Assembly: GCA_902800585.1 (NCBI GenBank)
Contig: CADCEW010000009.1
Location: 1 to 62,016 of the forward strand
DNA: 62,016 bases
Direction: 5' to 3'
Source: an uncultured Prevotellaceae bacterium
GTDB taxonomy: Bacteria > Bacteroidota > Bacteroidia > Bacteroidales > Bacteroidaceae
The notes under the pieces were generated by a model. It did not search any database. It was not told the origin of the DNA and saw only the letters and a program-made list of their open reading frames with translations. This document shows positions 46,262 through 55,701 of this stretch, piece after piece. A program made the position numbers and the translations under genes. Within the stretch, counting starts at the first letter, position 1. Each line of letters starts with the position of its first letter.

Positions 46262-48337
46262 TTATTCTTGATTATCGGAGTTCTCTGAGTTCTCTGAGTT
46301 CTCCGAGTTCTCTGAGGACTCTGAGCTTTCGGAGTTCTCAGAATTTTCTGGGATTAATCCTAATTCCTTGGCCCTTTCCTCTGCCATACGCTCTGCCTCG
46401 GCACGCTGTTGTGCTTCTAACAGTTCCTCGGCACGACTGGTCCAAGGACGCTTGCCGAAGATCTCCTCTACGTCATCGGCGAAGATAACCTCACGATCGA
46501 TGAGCAACTGAGCCAATTTGGCATGTCCCTCCTTATGCTCTGTCAGGATTTTCTTGGCACGCTCATACTGCTCGTTGATCATCTTCAGCACCTCGTCGTC
46601 CATGACTTTCGCCGTTGTCTCCGAGTAAGGACGCTGGAAGGAGTACTCATTATTATTATAATAGCAGATGTTCGGTAACTTGTCACTCATACCTGCATAG
46701 GCAATCATGCCGTAAGCCTGTTTGGTGGTACGCTCCAAATCATTCATCGCTCCTGTGGAGATATGTCCGATGAAGAGTTCCTCGGCAGCACGTCCACCTA
46801 AGAGAGAACACATCTCGTCGAGCATCGCCTCTTTAGTCTGTAAGACACGCTCCTCTGGCAGATACCAGGCAGCACCTAATGCCTGTCCGCGAGGAACGAT
46901 AGATACTTTGACAAGTGGATTGGCAAACTCCGTAAACCATGAGATGGTAGCGTGTCCTGCCTCATGAATGGCAATGCTGCGCTTCTCTGATTCTGTCATT
47001 ACCTTCGTCTTCTTTTCCAGTCCTCCGATAATACGGTCAACGGCATCAAGGAAGTCTTGCTTGTCTACCTTCTCTTTGTTATGGCGAGCGGCTATCAGAG
47101 CAGCCTCGTTACATACGTTGGCGATATCGGCACCAGAGAAACCTGGGGTCTGACGGGCAAGGAAGTCGATATCCAGATTCTCGTCGAGTTTCAAGGGTTT
47201 CAGGTGTACCTGGAAGATCTCTTTGCGCTCGTTGAGGTCAGGCATGTCAACATGTATCTGACGATCGAAACGACCAGCACGCATCAAGGCGGAGTCAAGC
47301 ATATCGGCACGGTTGGTGGCTGCAAGGGTGATGATACCGCTGTTTGTGCCGAAGCCGTCCATTTCTGTCAATAAAGCATTCAGCGTATTCTCGCGCTCAT
47401 CGTTGCCACCCATAGCGGGATTCTTTGAACGGGCACGTCCCACGGCATCTATCTCATCGATGAAGATGATACAGGGGGCTTTCGTCTTTGCTTGGTTGAA
47501 GAGGTCACGAACACGAGAGGCACCCACACCCACAAACATCTCAACGAAGTCAGAACCGCTCATCGAGAAGAAAGGAACGCCCGCTTCACCTGCAACAGCC
47601 TTTGCAAGCAACGTCTTACCAGTTCCCGGAGGACCTACCAATAAGGCTCCCTTGGGAATCTTTCCGCCTAAGTCTGTATATTTCTGCGGATTCTTCAGGA
47701 AGTCCACAATCTCCTGCATCTCCTGTTTGGCACCAGCCTGACCAGCGACATCCTTGAAGGTGATACCCAAAGAGGCACCCTTCTCATACATCTGTGCCTT
47801 CGATTTGCCGACGCTGAAGATGCCGCCACCGCCGCCCATGCCGCCGCCACCCATGCGACGCATGATGAATATCCAGACGGCAATGATGGCTCCGAAGAAC
47901 AGTATATTCATAATTAGCGAGTTCATGAACTCACTCTCACGACGGTTGTCATAGGCGAGTTCGCCGCTGAATTTCTTCTCTTCACGAGCCTGATTGACAA
48001 ACTGTTCCACTTGGTCTACAGAACCGAACTCCACAGAGACAGTCGGTTCCTTGCCTGTATTCTTCACACCCTGATGGAACACATCACGGATATGTTCAGG
48101 TTTTACGTACATCACCAAGGTATTCGTGTTCTTGTTGACCACAATCTTCTGGGCATAGCCCTTCATCACCCACGTCTTGAAATTGCTGTATGGGGTGGTG
48201 GTCTGTACACTGGAGTTCTCATTACCATTGGTGAGATAGAGCACAGCAAGGGCAATGATAGCCAAGATATAGATCCAGTTCATATTGAACTTGGGCATGT
48301 TCATCTTAGGCTCGTTATTGTTAGGTTTCTTATTCAT
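46262..48337 (-). CDS. ftsH: ATP-dependent zinc metalloprotease FtsH
   Basis: This 691-residue membrane AAA+ protease has an N-terminal helix (about 20-37), a periplasmic domain and a second helix (about 142-160). A Gly-rich linker ([11 protein letters not shown]) follows, then Walker A GPPGTGKT, Walker B IIFIDEID, the SRH, and the zinc site HEAGH with the distal aspartate. The C-terminal tail is an unusual Ser/Glu/Asn repeat ([17 protein letters not shown] and on), encoded at about 46265-46350 by 9-base units. It degrades membrane and short-lived regulatory proteins. Confidence 0.96.
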   Translation of the reverse strand: MNKKPNNNEPKMNMPKFNMNWIYILAIIALAVLYLTNGNENSSVQTTTPYSNFKTWVMKGYAQKIVVNKNTNTLVMYVKPEHIRDVFHQGVKNTGKEPTVSVEFGSVDQVEQFVNQAREEKKFSGELAYDNRRESEFMNSLIMNILFFGAIIAVWIFIMRRMGGGGMGGGGGIFSVGKSKAQMYEKGASLGITFKDVAGQAGAKQEMQEIVDFLKNPQKYTDLGGKIPKGALLVGPPGTGKTLLAKAVAGEAGVPFFSMSGSDFVEMFVGVGASRVRDLFNQAKTKAPCIIFIDEIDAVGRARSKNPAMGGNDERENTLNALLTEMDGFGTNSGIITLAATNRADMLDSALMRAGRFDRQIHVDMPDLNERKEIFQVHLKPLKLDENLDIDFLARQTPGFSGADIANVCNEAALIAARHNKEKVDKQDFLDAVDRIIGGLEKKTKVMTESEKRSIAIHEAGHATISWFTEFANPLVKVSIVPRGQALGAAWYLPEERVLQTKEAMLDEMCSLLGGRAAEELFIGHISTGAMNDLERTTKQAYGMIAYAGMSDKLPNICYYNNNEYSFQRPYSETTAKVMDDEVLKMINEQYERAKKILTEHKEGHAKLAQLLIDREVIFADDVEEIFGKRPWTSRAEELLEAQQRAEAERMAEERAKELGLIPENSENSESSESSENSENSENSENSDNQE

Positions 48338-48349
48338 GCTTTTATTGCT

Positions 48350-48709
48350 TTAGTCAAGGTCGGGTATATGGGTTAAATCAGCATCGTCCCACAGATGCTC
48401 CAAGTCATAATACTCACGGACATCAGGCAAGAAGATATGCACCAGTACGTCGCTATAGTCCATGGCCACCCATTGGGCATTCTCTAGTCCAGCGACGGCA
48501 GTCGGCTTCTCCCCTTGTTCTTTCTGGGCGAATTCGCCCACAGACTCAGTAATCGCCTCCACCTGTGAGGGCGAGTTACCCTGACAGATGACGAAATAAT
48601 GGCAGATAGCCCCTTCGATGCTGTTCAAGTCTGCGACGACGATGTTCGCGCCTTTTTTCTCTTGTATTCCTTTTATGATGGTATCTACTAATTGAGATGT
48701 CACTTCCAT
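48350..48709 (-). CDS. rsfS: Ribosomal silencing factor RsfS
   Basis: This 119-residue protein of the Iojap/RsfS family binds uL14 and blocks subunit joining in slow growth. The conserved segments are GANIVVADLNSIEGAICHYFV, split as VVADLNSIEG and CHYFVICQG, and WVAMDYSDVLVHIF with REYYDLEHLW. It is first in the rsfS-ftsH-cdsA operon and has a consensus promoter. Confidence 0.95.
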   Translation of the reverse strand: MEVTSQLVDTIIKGIQEKKGANIVVADLNSIEGAICHYFVICQGNSPSQVEAITESVGEFAQKEQGEKPTAVAGLENAQWVAMDYSDVLVHIFLPDVREYYDLEHLWDDADLTHIPDLD

Positions 48710-48727
48710 TTAATTTCTTTTTGCTTG

Positions 48728-48759
48728 CAAAGGTACGAAAAAAATCTGAATCTGCCAAA
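48728..48759 (-). promoter_or_regulatory. Promoter of the rsfS-ftsH-cdsA operon
   Basis: On the minus strand, TTTG (48756-48759) and TACCTTTG (48728-48735) are 20 bases apart. Confidence 0.75.
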
Positions 48760-48923
48760 TAACCATTAACTCTGACCTTCTCTACTTCAAAAACTTCACA
48801 ATGCAATCAATGCAAATGGAGCATGCTGTAATTAATAAGTTGTTCCTATCTTTCATGTCAAGAATACTATCCATGTTTCATCTTGTTTTCATTTCTTGAG
48901 GGCAAAATTACATGTTTTTGGGT

Positions 48924-48970
48924 AAATCTCAAAATAATATTATAGAAATTATGTCGAAATCTCAAAATAA
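48924..48970. repeat. Two copies of AAATCTCAAAATAA, 33 bases apart
   Basis: Exact 14-base copies lie at 48924-48937 and 48957-48970, between the small peptide gene and the rsfS promoter. The 33-base period matches the array near 58130. Nothing else is visible in 48760-48986. Confidence 0.45.
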
Positions 48971-48986
48971 AGTATTTTCCACTACT

Positions 48987-49118
48987 TCAGCCCTCATCCT
49001 TGGTTTCATCATTTTGTCCCAACATATTCAGGGAAATATGGAGATTCAGAGCTGCACATACAAGCGCAGTCAAAGCAATCCATAGAACAACCAAGTCCTT
49101 AATAACATTCTTCTTCAT
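48987..49118 (-). CDS. Small single-helix membrane peptide, 43 residues
   Basis: ATG 49118 opens a frame starting MKKNVIKDLVVLWIALTA and ending NDETKDEG before a TGA. A basic start, one hydrophobic helix (about 8-26) and an acidic tail give it the shape of a small membrane peptide. It lies 22 bases downstream of hsdR on the same strand. Bacteroidales genomes carry many such peptides. Type I toxins and small regulators of membrane proteins share this shape, but no function can be assigned. Confidence 0.5.
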   Translation of the reverse strand: MKKNVIKDLVVLWIALTALVCAALNLHISLNMLGQNDETKDEG

Positions 49119-49139
49119 CGTTTTATCGTTTTAGTTCAT

Positions 49140-52100
49140 TCAATCCTTTTCAGGCTCATCTAATCCTTCGGCAGCCATTGGTATTTCCTCTGCGACAGGA
49201 TACATCTCTACCATACGAGGTTTGTTGTAAACATCTTCTGACGTATTCAGGAACTTGGCGAGGTAAGCTTTCAGCTTGTCTATCACTGTCTGTTTCTTCT
49301 CCCCACTCTCAGGCAGGAAAGGATTGGTAGGAGGCAGGATCTTAGCGATACCAGTACCTGTCTCTGTCACATAGCCATCTGCAAAGGCACGTTTGATGAA
49401 GGCGGCTGTCTCTTGTGGTTTCAGATGTTCCTCTTCAATGATGGCATCCAACTCCTTCTTCTTCTCACGCTCAATATACTCATTCCATTCCTCGCCCACA
49501 TCGGCACCCTTCTCTGGTGTCATCTGTTGGATGAACTTCTCAATGAGTTCGCGCTTGTCTCGCATGTCAGGACTTGCTTCTACCTGCTTGCGAATCTGTA
49601 CGATAATCTCTTTGTCCTCGCAGTTCGAGTCATGATAGCGCTGTACCAATTGCAAGATATAGTGGATGTTTATCTGGTCGTGACGCACCAGTTCTATCTC
49701 AAAGATGATATCGTCGTTGATGGTTTCCTTATCGCCATCGTGATCAGGTTTGCGGAACCTCTCGTAGTACGTGTTATACCATCCTAAATAGTCCTGATAA
49801 TCCATTTCGCCTACAATCTTGGCTTCCGCATCGAAGGCATCGAACACGCTCAGCACATTCCTCAGACGCAGAATCTCACCCATCAGTCGGATAAACTCCT
49901 TCTGTCTTTCTTCATCAAGGATATTCCCCATCTGCTCCACAGGAAACTCACTGAGCAACAACGCTATCAGTTCTGTGTAAGGCTGATGCTGACGACCTTT
50001 CACGTCTTCGTAACCCTCACTGTAGTATTCCTCATAGGTCTTCATAAATACCAGTCCTTTGGCATTCGGGTCGCCAAAAATAGCCAGCGCTTTGTCTGTC
50101 GCATCTTTCAGGTTACGGAAGCAGACGATGTTACCACAGTCCTTGACACTATTCAGTATGCGATTCGTACGACTATATGCTTGCAAAAGTCCATGCAGTT
50201 TCAGGTTCTTGTCCACCCATAGCGTATTCAGCGTCTTCGCATCGAAACCTGTCAGGAACATCCCCACCACTATCAGGATGTCTATCTCCTTGTTCTTCAT
50301 CTTCTGAGCCACATCCTTATAATAACTCTGGAAGTGGTCGCCATCTGTGGAATAGTTACAGCCGAACATCGCATTATAGTCCCTGATGGCGGCGTCCAAG
50401 GCATCACGACTCTGCATGTCCAGTCCCTCCGCACCCTCTGGGTTCTCATCCTCGAAGCCCCATTCGTCTTCTTCCGCCTCATTGACAGAATAGGTATAGA
50501 TGGTGGCAACCTTCAGGTTGGGCGCACCTGTCTCTGCCAGTTGTTTCTTGAACTCATTATAGTAGAGGATGGCAGCCTTCACGCTGTCAACGGCAAAAAT
50601 ACTGTTGAACCTGCCTTGTTTGGTCTTCTCGCCAAAGCTGTTGATGATATAGTTCGTGACGATGCTGATACGCTTCGCATTATGCAGTGCCTCTTCCGTA
50701 TCGATGCCCCACACCTGTTTGCGCTCCACGTCACTCTTCATCTTTATGGTCGAGTCATAGTCAACATGGAAGCGCAGCACGTTATTGTCACCAATGGCAT
50801 TGATGATGGTGTAGATATGCAGTGCTTTCGTTGGTTGTCCTTGCTCGTCAGGCTCACCACCAAACAACTGTGCCGTCGTGCTGTATTTACTGCCTTTGTT
50901 AGCATTGACAGCAAAGATAGGTGTTCCTGTGAAGCCGAACATCATATAGCGTTTCACACGTTTCGTAATCAGTTGGTGCATCTCGCCAAACTGACTTCTG
51001 TGACACTCGTCGAATATCAGTACGATATTCTCTTTCTGCAGCACCTCACGCAACTGCTCGTCCTTGTCATAGATGGCAGGCTTCATCAGGTTAGAGAGTT
51101 TCTGTATCGTAGTGATGATGATATGACAGTTGTCATCCTTCATCTGTTTCTGCAACACCCTCGCTGACGTGTTCGAGTTGGCACAGTCAGGTTCGAAGTT
51201 GTTATACTCCTTCATCGTCTGATAGTCCAGGTCTTTCCTGTCCACCACAAACAGCACCTTCTTCACCTGTTCCATCTGCGAAGCCAGTTGAGCTGTCTTG
51301 AATGATGTCAGTGTCTTACCAGAGCCAGTGGTGTGCCAGATATAACCGCCAGCCCTTGTCGTTCCCAGCCAACGGTTATAGATGGCTGTCTGGATGCGTA
51401 GCAGGATCTTCTCTGTGGCTGCTATCTGATAGGGACGCATCACCAGCAGTTGCTTGTCCACATTGAACACACAGTATTTCGTCAGGATGTTCAGGATGGT
51501 ATGTTTGGCAAAGAAACTCGTGGTGAAGTCACGTAAGTCTGTCAGGCGATTGTTCTCTTGGTCTGTCCAGTAGGATGTAAACTCAAACGTGTTACCATCC
51601 GTCTTATGCTTGCGTGGTCCTCCATCGGCTTCCTTTTCTTTCGCATAGCGTGTGGTGTTCGAATAGTATTTCGATTCTGTACCATTCGAGATGACGAATA
51701 TCTGAATAAAGTCGAACATCGCCCTGCCAGCCCAGAACGAGTCACGCAAGTAGCGGTTGATCTGGTTGAAGGCTTCCTTGATAGGCACCCCTCTGCGTTT
51801 CAGTTCGATGTGTACCATCGGCAAACCATTCACTAAGATGGTGACATCATAGCGGTTTTTATGGACACCTCTTTCTTCCTCATATTGGTTGATGACCTGC
51901 AGGCGGTTGTTATAGACGTTAGCCTTATCTATCAGTTTGATATTCTTCGTTTCTCCGTTATCCAGTGTCAGGTTCAGGATATACCCTTTTCCTTGCAGCA
52001 TCTCCGTCTTCTCCTTGATACCCATCTGCTCATTGCTGATCATAGGCAACAGACGAGCCCACTCACTATCAGACAAACGGATATTGTTCAAGCCCTCCAA

Positions 52101-52304
52101 CTGCTCACGCAGGTTACGCAGCAAACCTTCTTCATTCTTCACAAGGACGTACACATAGCCTTGTGCCATCAGCTGGTCAATCAGCGCATTCTCCAGTTGC
52201 GCTTCACTCTGATAGCCCTCTGACGGCCTTTGCTGCACGTCGTAGTGTGCCATCACCGTCTGGTGTTCCTGCTCTACTATGATTTTATAGTCGTCCATAG
52301 GCAT
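49140..52304 (-). CDS. hsdR: Type I restriction enzyme, R (motor/nuclease) subunit
   Basis: This 1054-residue protein has an N-terminal PD-(D/E)xK nuclease domain (about 120-230, with VTILVNGLPMVHIELKR holding the D...ExK residues). Two RecA-like translocase domains follow, with Walker A HTTGSGKT, DECHRSQFGEM (DEAD-type box) and GFTGTPIF. A helical C-terminal assembly region completes it. HsdR cleaves unmodified DNA after translocation, working with HsdM and HsdS at 58287 and 55702. It lies at the far end of the operon, separated from hsdS by fic, an M6 peptidase gene and remnants. Confidence 0.95.
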   Translation of the reverse strand: MPMDDYKIIVEQEHQTVMAHYDVQQRPSEGYQSEAQLENALIDQLMAQGYVYVLVKNEEGLLRNLREQLEGLNNIRLSDSEWARLLPMISNEQMGIKEKTEMLQGKGYILNLTLDNGETKNIKLIDKANVYNNRLQVINQYEEERGVHKNRYDVTILVNGLPMVHIELKRRGVPIKEAFNQINRYLRDSFWAGRAMFDFIQIFVISNGTESKYYSNTTRYAKEKEADGGPRKHKTDGNTFEFTSYWTDQENNRLTDLRDFTTSFFAKHTILNILTKYCVFNVDKQLLVMRPYQIAATEKILLRIQTAIYNRWLGTTRAGGYIWHTTGSGKTLTSFKTAQLASQMEQVKKVLFVVDRKDLDYQTMKEYNNFEPDCANSNTSARVLQKQMKDDNCHIIITTIQKLSNLMKPAIYDKDEQLREVLQKENIVLIFDECHRSQFGEMHQLITKRVKRYMMFGFTGTPIFAVNANKGSKYSTTAQLFGGEPDEQGQPTKALHIYTIINAIGDNNVLRFHVDYDSTIKMKSDVERKQVWGIDTEEALHNAKRISIVTNYIINSFGEKTKQGRFNSIFAVDSVKAAILYYNEFKKQLAETGAPNLKVATIYTYSVNEAEEDEWGFEDENPEGAEGLDMQSRDALDAAIRDYNAMFGCNYSTDGDHFQSYYKDVAQKMKNKEIDILIVVGMFLTGFDAKTLNTLWVDKNLKLHGLLQAYSRTNRILNSVKDCGNIVCFRNLKDATDKALAIFGDPNAKGLVFMKTYEEYYSEGYEDVKGRQHQPYTELIALLLSEFPVEQMGNILDEERQKEFIRLMGEILRLRNVLSVFDAFDAEAKIVGEMDYQDYLGWYNTYYERFRKPDHDGDKETINDDIIFEIELVRHDQINIHYILQLVQRYHDSNCEDKEIIVQIRKQVEASPDMRDKRELIEKFIQQMTPEKGADVGEEWNEYIEREKKKELDAIIEEEHLKPQETAAFIKRAFADGYVTETGTGIAKILPPTNPFLPESGEKKQTVIDKLKAYLAKFLNTSEDVYNKPRMVEMYPVAEEIPMAAEGLDEPEKD

Positions 52305-52312
52305 TAGATTGA

Positions 52313-52436
52313 TTATTTGCTTTTTGCTATCTCTGCATCCACAACGTACATGTCGCCTTCATTGTCCATTAAAACATTACGAGGCACGACATCCCACACG
52401 ATTTTGCAACATAGGTGTCATTTTCGTTACCACTAG
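52313..52436 (-). pseudogene. 3' remnant of a polyvalent kinase-like gene, frameshifted
   Basis: Between hsdR and the peptidase gene the minus strand encodes GNENDTYVAK in one frame and, after a frameshift, IVWDVVPRNVLMDNEGD followed by MYVVDAEIAKSK and a stop. The pattern D-x-x-P-R-N-V-L...DxEG...VVDAE resembles the end of kinase-like domains found in polyvalent proteins of mobile elements. Only about 40 codons survive, cut off at the end of the M6 peptidase gene. Confidence 0.55.
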
Positions 52437-52440
52437 GAGC

Positions 52441-54675
52441 TTACTTAATCACGAACTTTTTGTCACCCTTGATGACGAGACCCTTGAAGTTCTTGCCAAC
52501 ACGCTGGCCGGCCATGTTGTAGGTGGGAGCATGAACATCGATGTTCTTGTCCTTGACAGTCTCGATGCTCGTATCATCCTTCTTGTATGTCACGACAATG
52601 TCATCGACATAGCAAGTGGCCGAAGTATGCTTCGAATCATCCGTTGTGACAGCAATCTGGAAGCGTGTACCCTTGGGAATGTCACAGAACAAAAAATCCA
52701 GGGACTCTGAGTCCGGTATTGTATAATAACTTTCAGCAGTTGGCAGTGCCGTCCATGTCGTACCATCTGTACTGGTACGGAAAAAAACGCGCAGGTTATA
52801 CTCTTCTGAATTCCTAATTCTGAACGAAATGCTGCGGAAATCCTTTTCAATAGCAGATGAACTTAGCATTCCATCCTTTTGCAGGCGTACGACATGCTCT
52901 CCGTTGCCATAAAACAATGATGACTGTACCACAGCAGCATTCGTCAAATCCCATGAGCAGAACTTTCCGGCCACTCCTGTCGCACCACTCTCGCTCAGCG
53001 GAGTAGCCTCGAAATCTTCAATGGTAAAAGGATATAGATCCTTGCCAGCCTGGAAACTGATAACACCGCCATTGGTTGTGATATCAAAGAGGTCAATAGC
53101 GGCCTCCTTGGTTCTCCAGCTAGCATTGGTGGCAGGCATCAGGTCAATACCCATATAGGGAGCATTGCCCACTAATTGCAGGCATTCGTCGCCCATACCC
53201 GCATTAACGGTATTAGAGATGAACTTCTGGGGATCAGAGGTATCGACGCGCCACACCAAGAGACCATGCTTGGGCAAAGACTCATCCCAGCCCTGCTTTT
53301 GGCGGTTCTCCACATAGAACACCTCACCGTCATTTTGTGTCTTGACAATGAACGCCTTATTTGACGTATTGAACGGCTCCAACGAATAGTTGCCAGCCAC
53401 CTCCAGCGTCGTGACGGTATTGTCGGCAAAGCCTAACACATAACGCTCAAAGGAGCTGTAGCCCACAGGTGACAGACCTTGATTAAAATCAGCACCATCA
53501 TCCATCAAATCGTATTTGCCGGGAGTATGTGCAAGAAAGGAGCCATAGTGGTCGGCCAAACCTAATACGTGGCTGAACTCATGGCACATGGTGCCAATAC
53601 CGTCTGCATAGGCATGCTTATCGGACTGCGACTCATAGTCCTGTATCTCTACGCTACAGGCATAGCGCCCGAACTTCTTTCCATCGAATGACGGAAAGTT
53701 GAAATAGTCACATAATCTCTGCCCAGCGTCATTATAATCAGCGTAGTTGTTGGCATGGGGCCACATATACTTCATGTTATTACCTATCATATAACTACCA
53801 TAGCCCGCAAAGATGATATACACCATATCAACGAAACCGTCGTTATTCAGGTCATAGTTGTTGAAGTCCACCGTTTTGTCAGCCTCAGTCATGACAGCCT
53901 TCAGTATTTCAGCGGCCCTTTCACCCCATCCTTCTCTGACATTACCCAGTTCATCCTTCGGCCAGGGATACTCGCAGGAAATATTAATGGTGATAGGGCC
54001 CGTCACGTCGAACGTAGGATCGAAGATACCTAATGAGTTGTCATAGAAATAGTCACGGACGCTACCCTTGATATTAAAGGGATAGACCGACTTAGAGTCA
54101 TCTTTGTAATTCCTTTCACTGGTCAGTTTCTGATAGAACCCTTGCGGAGCCTGCATCTTAAAGGTCTTGTCACTCCAGTTCACCAGTAGCACCAGTCCCT
54201 TGAATTTCGAATAGTCGATGCGTTCAGAGACAGTGCCTGGCGTAATGGCACGACGCTGGTCGTGTTCCAGATTATCATACGTCGAACGATACATCTTGCC
54301 AATCTGCTTCTTCCACTGCTTGCCAGTCTCCGACATCTCAGGACGTTCCATCTTCTGGATATTGTTCAAGAACGCCTTCTCAGTTTCCTGACGAACCTCG
54401 GCATTACGAGCCACAAAAGCCGAAGCCGCTAACACGTGACCCTGCCTCACGGCGTAACGGTAGAAGCCGTCGCTACCCTTGACGACCGTATAGCCATCGG
54501 CAGTCGTTGTAAAACTTTGAAATTCGTCGCCATGCATCACCAACGTCACCGTGGTGCCGTCAGGCTGCAGTATATCGATGGGTTTCGAATACGCGGGGCG
54601 TCCCAACATCACCGCCACATTCAGCAGCAGCGTCATCATCAATACGATTCTCTTACTCATTTTTTTCTGTTGCAT
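52441..54675 (-). CDS. Secreted M6-family metalloprotease with T9SS-like tail
   Basis: This protein of about 744 residues starts at ATG 54675 after TAAGGA. The earlier TTG frame start lies inside the -7 box. It has a signal peptide (MSKRIVLMMTLLLNVAVMLG), a propeptide (about 25-140), and an M6 (immune inhibitor A-like) domain with zinc motif HEFSHVLGLADH. The beta-rich C-terminal half ends YNMAGQRVGKNFKGLVIK, like the short type IX secretion tails of Prevotella. It sits inside the type I restriction locus with its own promoter, so it is likely an insertion. Confidence 0.88.
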   Translation of the reverse strand: MQQKKMSKRIVLMMTLLLNVAVMLGRPAYSKPIDILQPDGTTVTLVMHGDEFQSFTTTADGYTVVKGSDGFYRYAVRQGHVLAASAFVARNAEVRQETEKAFLNNIQKMERPEMSETGKQWKKQIGKMYRSTYDNLEHDQRRAITPGTVSERIDYSKFKGLVLLVNWSDKTFKMQAPQGFYQKLTSERNYKDDSKSVYPFNIKGSVRDYFYDNSLGIFDPTFDVTGPITINISCEYPWPKDELGNVREGWGERAAEILKAVMTEADKTVDFNNYDLNNDGFVDMVYIIFAGYGSYMIGNNMKYMWPHANNYADYNDAGQRLCDYFNFPSFDGKKFGRYACSVEIQDYESQSDKHAYADGIGTMCHEFSHVLGLADHYGSFLAHTPGKYDLMDDGADFNQGLSPVGYSSFERYVLGFADNTVTTLEVAGNYSLEPFNTSNKAFIVKTQNDGEVFYVENRQKQGWDESLPKHGLLVWRVDTSDPQKFISNTVNAGMGDECLQLVGNAPYMGIDLMPATNASWRTKEAAIDLFDITTNGGVISFQAGKDLYPFTIEDFEATPLSESGATGVAGKFCSWDLTNAAVVQSSLFYGNGEHVVRLQKDGMLSSSAIEKDFRSISFRIRNSEEYNLRVFFRTSTDGTTWTALPTAESYYTIPDSESLDFLFCDIPKGTRFQIAVTTDDSKHTSATCYVDDIVVTYKKDDTSIETVKDKNIDVHAPTYNMAGQRVGKNFKGLVIKGDKKFVIK

Positions 54676-54690
54676 AATCCTTATTTTTTG

Positions 54691-54721
54691 CAAAGATAAG
54701 TTTTTTTATTCAAACGACAAA
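54691..54721 (-). promoter_or_regulatory. Promoter of the M6 peptidase gene
   Basis: On the minus strand, TTTG (54718-54721) and TATCTTTG (54691-54698) are 19 bases apart. The -33 box falls within the last codons of the hsdS remnant. Confidence 0.7.
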
Positions 54722-54820
54722 AGTTTATTCCGATAATATTCATATTGCTTTTGTCTCTGCTCTAACTGAGCCTCAAGGTTCTGTATCGAACCCTCGAAAG
54801 TATCGAGGATAGAGATATTG
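54706..54820 (-). pseudogene. Duplicated 3' end of hsdS
   Basis: The minus strand encodes ISILDTFEGSIQNLEAQLEQ and on to KLLSFE with a stop, nearly identical to the last 37 residues of the complete HsdS (VSILDTFEASIQNLEAQLEQ ... KLLTFE). At DNA level about 100 bases match 55702-55810 in the same orientation. fic lies exactly between the two copies. Confidence 0.85.
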
Positions 54821-54823
54821 TCT

Positions 54824-55699
54824 TTAGTCCTCCTGCTCATAATAGTAAGAATAATCTATGCCCTTCATAAAGATTTCGCGATCGTCAATACGGTCTGTCA
54901 TTGCCCCTCTCAACAATTCCCGAATTTGAGTACTATCCATATGACTTGCAATCATGGCATCAAGATAATCTTTCTTGCCTATCTTGCTCCAATCAACACA
55001 CATCTTCAGTTGATTCTTGAAAATCAAGTCAAGCCAAATACGTGTACTTCGTCCATTACCCTCCATAAACGGATGAGCCATATTCATCTCCACATACTTA
55101 TTTACTATCTCATCGAAAGTCGTCTCTGGCATCTGTTCGATAGTTTTCAGATTATCATGAAGGTATTCTGCCAGACAGAAAAGTGTATTTCCTTTAGAGA
55201 TAGTTTTTGTGCGTATCTTACCAGCAAAGTCGTATAGTCCTCCAAAGAGATAGGCATGAATCTGCTGCAGGGCTTTCACTGTTCCTGGTTTCATGCTATC
55301 AAGCAATCCGCTTTCAATTAAGGTGTATGCCTTCTTCTTGCTTTGTCCGTCGATACTGTTATCGCTATAGGTAAACCAACTAAGGAATGCATTGGCACGA
55401 TTGTTGGGATAATGCTGAGCTACTGTCTGCACACACTCTGAATCGAGCGCATCTGCAAATCGCTGCTTTCCATCTGGAGCTTCGAATTTGAAGTGGTTAG
55501 TGACGCTAACCAGTTGAATGCCATCCTTAGCCAATTTGCCTTTCAAGTACTTCCAATAGTTACGGCATTTCTTGTAGTCCTCTTCATCGTTGATGGCACG
55601 TACAATGTCTGTAGCTGAGAACCACCACTTGTCGTTCTCATCGTCCCACACGGCACGAACCTCTCTATCGTTGAAAAAGCGTATAGACTTCTTGCTCAT
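54824..55699 (-). CDS. Fic-family protein with N-terminal Bro-N-like domain
   Basis: This 291-residue protein has a Bro-N-like DNA-binding segment (about 1-115: REVRAVWDDENDKWWFSATD) and a Fic domain (about 130-285). The Fic motif HPFMEGNGRSTR is complete with catalytic His and the GNGR loop, so it should be active in transferring AMP or a related group from a nucleotide to a target. There is no obvious inhibitory S/TxxxE/D/G/N helix. It starts 2 bases after hsdS and ends just before a duplicated hsdS tail. Fic genes are frequent in type I restriction loci. Confidence 0.88.
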   Translation of the reverse strand: MSKKSIRFFNDREVRAVWDDENDKWWFSATDIVRAINDEEDYKKCRNYWKYLKGKLAKDGIQLVSVTNHFKFEAPDGKQRFADALDSECVQTVAQHYPNNRANAFLSWFTYSDNSIDGQSKKKAYTLIESGLLDSMKPGTVKALQQIHAYLFGGLYDFAGKIRTKTISKGNTLFCLAEYLHDNLKTIEQMPETTFDEIVNKYVEMNMAHPFMEGNGRSTRIWLDLIFKNQLKMCVDWSKIGKKDYLDAMIASHMDSTQIRELLRGAMTDRIDDREIFMKGIDYSYYYEQED

Positions 55700-55701
55700 A
55701 T

